This document shows positions 7,653 through 8,059 of a stretch of 8,059 nucleotides of DNA, piece after piece. A model generated the notes under the pieces. It was given only the letters and a program-made list of their open reading frames with translations. It was not told the origin of the DNA and made no database searches. How positions within the stretch are numbered: position 1 is the stretch's first letter; every line of letters begins with the position of its first letter. Source of the stretch: Pseudomonadota bacterium (GTDB lineage Bacteria; Pseudomonadota; Alphaproteobacteria; Rhizobiales; Hyphomicrobiaceae); NCBI GenBank assembly GCA_023412745.1, contig JAEZBZ010000263.1, forward strand, positions 1-8,059, written 5' to 3'. Made by a program: the position numbers and the translations under genes.

Positions 7653-8059
<407 letters not shown>

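Overview
The window looks like chromosomal DNA from an alphaproteobacterium, most likely of the Hyphomicrobiales (Rhizobiales). The supports are high GC with strong third-position GC bias, a DUF3175 protein, a Cys-type (metal-dependent) KDO-8-phosphate synthase, and one EcfG-like promoter. I see no mobile elements, CRISPR arrays, rRNA or tRNA genes, or prophage genes. These are mostly housekeeping genes, and I did not find a convincing undescribed system.

Layout. A small basic DUF3175 protein lies at the left edge on the minus strand (4-348). It diverges from a plus-strand run that fills the rest of the window. The divergent spacer (349-543) carries the best regulatory signal here, a GGAAC-N17-GGTT element facing the DUF3175 gene. 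On the plus strand come a two-domain glyoxalase/VOC-like protein (544-1416) and kdsA (1468-2328). Two tandem hairpins follow kdsA and probably end that unit. Next is a PfkB-family sugar kinase resembling YihV sulfofructose kinase (2490-3389). After a 149-nt spacer there is a tight carbon-metabolism group of transketolase (3539-5548), phosphoglycerate kinase (5580-6782) and a HAD phosphatase of the phosphoglycolate phosphatase type (6775-7464, overlapping pgk by 8 nt). A 206-nt spacer with small hairpins leads into alaS, cut off by the window edge (7671 onward).

How the genes fit together. KdsA makes the KDO-8-phosphate needed for lipopolysaccharide core. It condenses phosphoenolpyruvate with arabinose 5-phosphate, so it draws on the same pools as the sugar-phosphate genes. 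tkt and pgk serve the non-oxidative pentose phosphate or Calvin cycle and lower glycolysis or gluconeogenesis. The phosphatase probably removes 2-phosphoglycolate. The gap gene that often sits between tkt and pgk in related genomes is absent. The points most worth a second look are the YihV-like kinase outside any sulfoglycolysis context, the stress-type promoter before DUF3175, the missing gap gene and the hairpins flanking kdsA and alaS.
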